A DNA stretch of 8,014 nt from Pseudomonadota bacterium (GTDB lineage Bacteria > Pseudomonadota > Alphaproteobacteria > Acetobacterales > Acetobacteraceae), in the NCBI GenBank assembly GCA_021805485.1, contig JAJZFF010000587.1, forward strand, positions 1 through 8,014. The letters run 5' to 3'. Under the pieces are notes generated by a model. The model was not told the origin of the DNA. It saw only the letters and a program-made list of their open reading frames with translations, and searched no databases. The translations under genes were made by a program, and so were the position numbers. This document shows positions 5,701-8,014 of this stretch, in pieces (position 1 is the first letter of the stretch; each line of letters starts with the position of its first letter).

Positions 5701-7293
5701 TCAGGCTGCGGCGGCGCGTGACAGCGCCGTCTCGATCAGCGCGATCGTCTCGGCGACGCCGTAGATGGCGATGAAATTGCCGAAGCGTGGTCCCTCCGCC
5801 TGGCCGAGCAGCACCTGGTAGAGACAGCCGAACCAGGCTTTCAGGTCCGCCAGCGCGTGCCGCTTGCCAACCTCGTAGACCAGGGTCTGCAGCTCGGCCG
5901 CGCCGACGTCGGGCGGCTGCGCGGCAAGGCTGGCGGCAAGATCCTCGAGCGCCGCGCGTTCGACCGCGTCGGGCTCGCGATAGCGCTTCGCCGGGCGGAC
6001 GAAATCGTGGAAATAGGCGATCGCGTGCTCGACCAGTTGGGCCAGGAACGGCATCGTGTCCGGCGCCGCGCCGGGCTCGTAGCGGCGTATGAAGCCCCAG
6101 AGAATGTCCGGTGTCTCCGCATTCACCACCGAGGCCAGGTTGAGCAGCATGGCGAAGGTAAGCGGGCTGCCATCGGCCTCGGTGACGCGCCCGGCGGTGA
6201 TGTGCCAGGCCGGATTCGCCTTCCGCTCCGCTTCGTCCTGGCCGCGCGCGCGCTCCAGGTTGGCGAGATAATCGTCCACCGCGCGCGGAATGACATCGAA
6301 ATAGAGCCGCTTGGCCCGCGGCGGCGCGGTGAACATGAACTGCGCCAGGCTCTCGGGCGGGGCGTAGCGCAGCCAATCCTCGACCGACAGCCCATTGCCC
6401 TTGGATTTGCTGATCTTCTGCCCGTTTTCGTCGAGGAACAGCTCGTAGGTGTAGCCGATCGGCGGCGGCGAGCCGAGGATGCGGCAGATCTGGCCCGAGA
6501 GGCGGACGCTGTCGATCAGGTCCTTGCCCGACATTTCGTAATCGACGCCGAGCGCGTGCCAGCGCATGGCCCAGTCTGCCTTCCATTGCAGCTTGCAGGC
6601 GCCGCCGGTGACCGCGGTCTCGAACACGGCGCCGGCCTCGGGATCGCGCCAGATCACGGTGCCGGCATCGCGGTCGGTGCGCTCGATGCGCACCTGCATC
6701 ACCTGGCCGCTGCGCGGGTGGATCGGCAGGATCGGCGAGTAGGTCGCCCGCCGCTCCGGCCCGAGCGTCGGCAGGATCACGGCGACGACCTCGTCGTGGA
6801 CTTCGAGCAGGCGTAGCAGCGCGGCGTCGAAGCGGCCGGAGGTGTAATAGTCGGTGGCGGAGGCGAACTCGTACTCGAAGCCGAAACGGTCGAGGAAGCC
6901 GCGCAGCCGCGCATTGTTGTGCGCGCCGAAGCTCTCATGCGTGCCGAACGGGTCGGGAATGCGGGTGAGCGGCTTGCCGAGATGGGCGGCGAGCATGTCC
7001 CGGTTGGGGACGTTGTCCGGCACCTTGCGCAGCCCGTCCATGTCGTCGCTGAAGGCGAGCAGGCGCGAGGCGATGCCGGTCAGCTCGGTGAACGCCCGCC
7101 GGACCCAGCTGGTGCGCGCGACCTCGCCGAAGGTGCCGATGTGCGGCAGGCCGGAGGGGCCGTAGCCGGTCTCGAACAGCGCCACGTGCGGGCGCGGGGC
7201 GGCGGCGAGGCGGGTCGCGAGTTTCTGCGCCTCCTCGAACGGCCAGGCTTTCGGCACGCTGGCCGTCGGTTCGCTCGGTGCTCGCGGTTCCAT
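5701..7293 (-). CDS. lysS: Class I lysyl-tRNA synthetase (530 aa)
   Basis: Charges tRNA(Lys) with lysine using ATP; cytoplasmic. This is the class I (archaeal-type, also called LysK) enzyme, not the common bacterial class II form. Evidence: a Rossmann-type catalytic domain with the HIGH-equivalent PHIGTFGEV (HIGT at residues 51-54), [42 protein letters not shown], and the KMSKS-equivalent KISKS at 293-297. A helical tRNA anticodon-recognising region follows to the C-terminus. Length matches the class I family. ATG 7293 is the best start: the conserved WPFEEAQKL region begins at residue 17, and further upstream the open frame is composition-driven. No Shine-Dalgarno is visible before it. Its start is 23 bases from that of a divergent helicase gene, and the MprF-like gene follows 23 bases downstream, suggesting an operon. 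Class I LysRS is known in several alphaproteobacteria. Confidence 0.96.
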   Translation of the reverse strand: MEPRAPSEPTASVPKAWPFEEAQKLATRLAAAPRPHVALFETGYGPSGLPHIGTFGEVARTSWVRRAFTELTGIASRLLAFSDDMDGLRKVPDNVPNRDMLAAHLGKPLTRIPDPFGTHESFGAHNNARLRGFLDRFGFEYEFASATDYYTSGRFDAALLRLLEVHDEVVAVILPTLGPERRATYSPILPIHPRSGQVMQVRIERTDRDAGTVIWRDPEAGAVFETAVTGGACKLQWKADWAMRWHALGVDYEMSGKDLIDSVRLSGQICRILGSPPPIGYTYELFLDENGQKISKSKGNGLSVEDWLRYAPPESLAQFMFTAPPRAKRLYFDVIPRAVDDYLANLERARGQDEAERKANPAWHITAGRVTEADGSPLTFAMLLNLASVVNAETPDILWGFIRRYEPGAAPDTMPFLAQLVEHAIAYFHDFVRPAKRYREPDAVERAALEDLAASLAAQPPDVGAAELQTLVYEVGKRHALADLKAWFGCLYQVLLGQAEGPRFGNFIAIYGVAETIALIETALSRAAAA

Positions 7294-7316
7294 TCGGCGC
7301 AAGCTAGGAAGGGGGG
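7294..7316. promoter_or_regulatory. 23-bp divergent intergenic region
   Basis: The only non-coding DNA between the lysyl-tRNA synthetase and helicase starts. It holds the helicase ribosome-binding site (GGAAGG at 7307-7312, then G residues up to ATG 7317) but is too short for two separate promoters. The promoters for both directions must therefore lie inside the opposite gene's 5' coding region. I cannot point to -35/-10 boxes. Confidence 0.6.
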
Positions 7317-8014
7317 ATGGCTTGGTCAATCGCCGCCGCAACGGTTTCGTCCCCCGAGTCGCCCGCGCTGCTGGCTCGGCCCGGGCGCGCCCTGCTCCGC
7401 CTCGCCGGCGGCGTGATCGTGACGCTCGCCCCCGAGGCGGTCGCGGCCCGGCTCGCGGCGCTGCCGCCCCCCCTCGTCGTGCACGCGCCGGCCACCTTCC
7501 GCCGCCTCGGCATTCCCGCGCGGCCCTGTCTGGATCTGCTGGAACTGTTCGCCTTCGCCCTGCCGGCGACGGCGGCGGCGCCGACCCCGCGCGGGCTGGC
7601 GCTGGCGCTGGAGCTGGAGCTGGAGCCGCCGCCCAGTGCCCAGGCGGAAGCGGAGGTGGCCTTGCTGGGCGAGATCGCCCGCGCCCTGCTCGGACGTCTG
7701 GCCGCGGGACGGCGGCTGGAACGCAACCGCGACGCCGCATCGCTCGCCCGGCGCATGGGGCTCGCCGGCTGGGGCTGGGCGCCGTTCGTCGCCGCCGCCC
7801 TTGGCGCCGCCGACGCCGCGCCCGGCACCGAGGCACTGCGCGTCTGGCGCCGGCTGCCGGAATGGGAGGAGGGCGCGCCGCCGCCACCACCCGGCGCCCA
7901 TCCCGTGGAACCGGCCGAAGCGCGCCGGCGGCTGGCGGCGATTCTCGGCAGCGCGGCCGAGCAGCGGCCGGGCCAGGCCGACTACGCCGCGGCCGCCGCC
8001 GCCGCCTTCGCCCC
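7317..8014 (+). CDS. DinG-like ATP-dependent DNA helicase, N-terminal part (232 aa seen)
   Basis: Start of a superfamily 2 helicase of the DinG/Rad3-like type common in alphaproteobacteria; the gene runs past the window end, so the Walker A and later motifs are not visible. What is seen: an N-terminal region with [16 protein letters not shown] and [20 protein letters not shown], a linker with [18 protein letters not shown], and RPGQADYA at about 217-224. That last segment fits the R-x-x-Q helicase Q-motif (Arg217, Gln220) just ahead of the expected Walker A. These features match alphaproteobacterial proteins annotated as ATP-dependent DNA helicases with a degenerate exonuclease-like N-terminal region (recalled resemblance, not a search). 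ATG 7317 has a strong purine-rich ribosome-binding site. Residues 94-103 are a short (LA)2(LE)3 repeat from a 6-base tandem repeat. Divergent from the LysRS gene. Confidence 0.8.
   Translation, partial: MAWSIAAATVSSPESPALLARPGRALLRLAGGVIVTLAPEAVAARLAALPPPLVVHAPATFRRLGIPARPCLDLLELFAFALPATAAAPTPRGLALALELELEPPPSAQAEAEVALLGEIARALLGRLAAGRRLERNRDAASLARRMGLAGWGWAPFVAAALGAADAAPGTEALRVWRRLPEWEEGAPPPPPGAHPVEPAEARRRLAAILGSAAEQRPGQADYAAAAAAAFA
7595..7624 (+). repeat. Five tandem 6-bp units (GCTGGC/GCTGGA) within coding sequence
   Basis: Two GCTGGC units followed by three GCTGGA units, encoding alternating Leu-Ala and Leu-Glu (residues 94-103 of the helicase). The unit length is a multiple of three, so copy-number changes would keep the frame. 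Confidence 0.8.

Noticed and set aside
3656..5764. Open frame of about 700 codons on the plus strand opposite the MprF-like gene
   Set aside because: Extremely rich in Arg, Gln, Gly, Asp and His with no recognisable motif. It is the mirror of a membrane-protein gene with strong third-position GC, which creates long antisense open frames.
5678..6586. N-terminal extension of the MprF-like frame into the LysRS gene
   Set aside because: The frame stays open for about 300 codons, but the translation is Arg-rich shadow sequence of LysRS. A hydrophobic MprF-like N-terminus begins at ATG 5677 after a GGGAG.
7467..7473. Run of seven C residues as a possible frameshift in the helicase gene
   Set aside because: The protein on both sides of the run fits the family in the same frame, so no shift is needed.
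7294..7890. N-terminal extension of LysRS to base 7890
   Set aside because: The extension is Arg/Pro/Ala-rich antisense of the helicase gene; class I LysRS similarity starts just after ATG 7293.

Overview
This is GC-rich DNA (well over 65% G+C by eye) packed with coding sequence. No intergenic gap is longer than about 40 bases. The gene set suggests an alphaproteobacterium, probably Rhodospirillales/Acetobacteraceae: an alphaproteobacterial DUF983 protein, a UPF0262 protein, a class I (not class II) lysyl-tRNA synthetase and a DinG-like helicase of the alphaproteobacterial type. The taxonomic call is inferred from protein resemblance, not from any marker RNA. No rRNA, tRNA, CRISPR, insertion sequence or phage gene was seen.

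Left block, plus strand (1-2860): a DUF983 membrane protein with two CxxC motifs, a UPF0262 protein, S-methyl-5-thioribose-1-phosphate isomerase (MtnA, methionine salvage), and a DUF2272 protein that is apparently a lipoprotein. Gaps are 19 and 37 bases, then the last two genes overlap, so this looks like one transcription unit. The DUF2272 gene appears to start at a CTG codon overlapping the mtnA stop. A Shine-Dalgarno-like GGAG lies 5 bases upstream, and a lipobox is preserved only if this start is used.

Centre: the plus-strand block converges on a minus-strand block. The 22-base gap forms the middle of a long inverted repeat (2850-2893) that contains both stop codons and is probably a bidirectional terminator.

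Right block, minus strand (7293 down to 2883): class I lysyl-tRNA synthetase, then an MprF-like lysyl-phosphatidylglycerol synthase/flippase homologue of 671 residues, then a classical short-chain dehydrogenase. LysRS makes Lys-tRNA(Lys), the aminoacyl donor MprF enzymes use, so the pairing is functionally suggestive. However, the MprF-like protein has only about the first half of the usual cytosolic synthase region, so it may not be able to modify lipid.

Right edge: 23 bases separate the lysyl-tRNA synthetase start from a divergent plus-strand gene, the N-terminal 232 residues of a DinG-like ATP-dependent helicase that runs off the window.

Most of the window is ordinary chromosomal housekeeping DNA. 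The items most worth a second look are the truncated MprF-like protein next to class I LysRS, the CTG-started DUF2272 lipoprotein with Ser at the expected nucleophile position, and the stop-codon hairpin between the convergent genes.
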